From NCBI GenBank assembly GCA_905233965.1, contig CAJOFG010000073.1, positions 1 through 6,138 on the forward strand: a stretch of 6,138 nt of DNA, in the 5' to 3' direction. The stretch is from an uncultured Selenomonadaceae bacterium. GTDB taxonomy: Bacteria; Bacillota; Negativicutes; Selenomonadales; Selenomonadaceae. The notes beneath the pieces are model-generated. The model was not told the origin of the DNA, did not search any database, and was given only the letters and a program-made list of their open reading frames with translations. Positions 4,698 through 6,138 of this stretch are shown piece after piece (positions within the stretch are counted from its first letter, which is position 1; each line of letters begins with the position of its first letter). The translations under genes were made by a program, and so were the position numbers.

Positions 4698-6138
4698 TTG
4701 AACAGCATAAAATTGTTGGACACGAACACGGTGAACAAAATTGCCGCCGGCGAAGTAGTGGAGCGTCCGGCATCTTGCGTCAAAGAACTTTTGGAAAATT
4801 CCATTGACGCGGGAGCAAAACGGATCGAAATTGAAATTCTGGACGGCGGGAAATCTTTAATTCGCGTTACCGACGACGGAATCGGTATGTCTCGCGAAGA
4901 TGCCATGCTTGCGATTCGCCGACACGCCACAAGCAAATTATCCGACGTGCGCGACCTGCAAAAAATTTCAACGCTCGGTTTTCGCGGTGAGGCTCTGCCG
5001 ACAATCGCCGCCGTTTCAAAATTCGTGATTCAAACGCGGAAACCGGATTCGGAGTTGGGAACGAAGATTGAAATTTCCGGCGGCAAAGTCATCGACAATC
5101 ACGAAGTCGGTTGCGGAGTCGGGACGACCGTCATCGTGCAAGATTTATTTTTCAACACGCCGGCGCGCCTGAAATTTTTAAAGACCTCCGTCACCGAAGC
5201 GAATAAAATTCATGAGTTCGTCGTTAAACTTTCGCTGAGTCGTCCGGAAATTTCTTTCAAATTCATCAACGGCAGCAGAACCGTTTTGACGACACCCGGC
5301 ACCGGAAATCTTTTTGACACGCTCACCGAAATTTACGGCGGCGAATTGGCAAAAACTCTGCTGGAAATAAATTTGTCCGTCGAGGATTTAAAAATTTCCG
5401 GTTACATTGCCAAGCCGAATTTTTTGAAAAGTTACCGGTCGTGGCAAACTTTCATCATCAACGGGCGCGTCGCCGGCAACCGGACAGTTTCAAAAGCGTT
5501 GGACGAATCGTATAAATCTCTCATTCCGAAAAGCGGTTTTCCTCTCGCCGTTTTGAAAATTGACTTGCCGCAAAATTCTTTGGACGTGAACGTCCACCCG
5601 CAGAAAACGGAAGTCAAATTCGACGACGAAGGAAAAATTTTTCGCACGGTTTATCGCGCAATTCGTGAAACAGTTTCCGGAAAAACTTACTCCGAAAAGC
5701 CGAAACATGACTTGACGCAAGTCGCCGCCGCGCCGGAAAAAAATCCTTACGGCACTTTGAATTTCGACGAAGTATCGGAGCAACCGAAAAAAGATTCGTA
5801 CTTCATCGACCCGAACGAAGGCAAAACTCAACGGAGCGTTTCGGAAATTCGCGAACTTTTAAATTCTTCGCGCACGGAAAAAAATTCTTCCGACTTCGAC
5901 GACGATTTTGATTTTGACGACGAAAAAATTTTTTCTTCCTCCGACTTCGACGCGGAAAAAAATTCCGACGTTGAGCCGGAAAAAAATTCCGCGCCGGATA
6001 CAAAAAATTTCGACAAGCCGCCCGAAAAATTATTCCCCGTCGGACAAGTTGCCAAGTGTTACATCATCGCGAGCGACGGCGAAGATTTGTACATAATCGA
6101 CCAACACGCGGCGCACGAAAGAATTTTATTCGACAGGC
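4698..6138 (+). CDS. mutL: DNA mismatch repair protein MutL, N-terminal 480 residues (runs off right edge)
   Basis: MutL couples mismatch recognition by MutS to strand incision and removal. The N-terminal GHKL ATPase is complete: IAAGEVVERPAS at 15-26, KELLENSIDAGA at 29-40 (catalytic Glu30, Mg-binding Asn34), DDGIGM at 59-64, RHATSKL at 75-81, GFRGEAL at 94-100. The transducer domain follows with DLFFNTPARLKFLK at 150-163, FIINGR at 252-257 and VNVHPQKTEVKF at 298-309. Residues 335-445 form a linker rich in Asp, Glu, Lys, Ser and Phe. The C-terminal dimerisation/endonuclease domain starts near 446; its metal motif DQHAAHERILFD at 468-479 shows this is the nicking type of MutL (as in Bacillus), not the E. 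coli type. The last motif position, normally Glu, is Asp479. About 150 residues are missing beyond the edge. TTG is used as start. It is probably translated from the rex transcript. Confidence 0.97.
   Translation, partial: MNSIKLLDTNTVNKIAAGEVVERPASCVKELLENSIDAGAKRIEIEILDGGKSLIRVTDDGIGMSREDAMLAIRRHATSKLSDVRDLQKISTLGFRGEALPTIAAVSKFVIQTRKPDSELGTKIEISGGKVIDNHEVGCGVGTTVIVQDLFFNTPARLKFLKTSVTEANKIHEFVVKLSLSRPEISFKFINGSRTVLTTPGTGNLFDTLTEIYGGELAKTLLEINLSVEDLKISGYIAKPNFLKSYRSWQTFIINGRVAGNRTVSKALDESYKSLIPKSGFPLAVLKIDLPQNSLDVNVHPQKTEVKFDDEGKIFRTVYRAIRETVSGKTYSEKPKHDLTQVAAAPEKNPYGTLNFDEVSEQPKKDSYFIDPNEGKTQRSVSEIRELLNSSRTEKNSSDFDDDFDFDDEKIFSSSDFDAEKNSDVEPEKNSAPDTKNFDKPPEKLFPVGQVAKCYIIASDGEDLYIIDQHAAHERILFDR

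Overview
The window holds four readable genes plus one probable gene remnant. It looks like chromosome from a Firmicutes-type bacterium with a Gram-negative style envelope. The evidence is a Firmicutes-style polA with a damaged proofreading site, a Rex redox repressor (a family mainly of Gram-positive lineages and Thermus) and a Wzy_C/O-antigen ligase-type membrane protein. A member of the Negativicutes (Selenomonas relatives) would fit, but that is an inference from gene content and cannot be proven here. Base use is distinctive throughout: many A-tracts running into T-tracts, and frequent GAAAAA, TTTTTC, CCGGAA and TTCGTC words. All four intact genes share this style.

Layout. Bases 1-1701 (minus strand) are the first 567 codons of polA, DNA polymerase I, which runs off the left edge. 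Bases 1702-2116 separate polA from the divergent plus-strand genes. This gap is not empty: on the minus strand, 1715-1996 is open for 93 codons and resembles the C-terminal tail of Type IIG/Eco57I-like restriction-methylation enzymes. It has no convincing start and is probably a fossil. The half nearer 2116 is very AT-rich, with four T7 tracts and a 16-base direct repeat, and must carry the promoter for the plus-strand genes.

Bases 2117-4036 (plus) encode a 639-residue O-antigen ligase/polymerase family membrane protein. It carries an unusual insertion of about 140 residues, rich in Glu, Lys and Asp and internally repeated, between the Wzy_C domain and the last membrane segments. Bases 4058-4681 encode Rex, the NADH/NAD+-sensing repressor. 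Bases 4698-6138 encode the first 480 codons of MutL, which leaves the right edge just inside its C-terminal endonuclease domain. The three plus-strand genes are separated by only 21 and 16 bases with no terminator visible between them, so they are probably one transcript joining envelope polysaccharide assembly, redox control and mismatch repair. These genes have no obvious joint biochemical job; the grouping is more likely a lineage-specific housekeeping operon.

I found no tRNA, rRNA, CRISPR array, insertion sequence or clear defence system. Most of the window is ordinary. The points most worth a second look are the restriction-enzyme-like fossil, the repeat-bearing insertion in the ligase, and the Asp in place of the last Glu of MutL's metal-binding motif.
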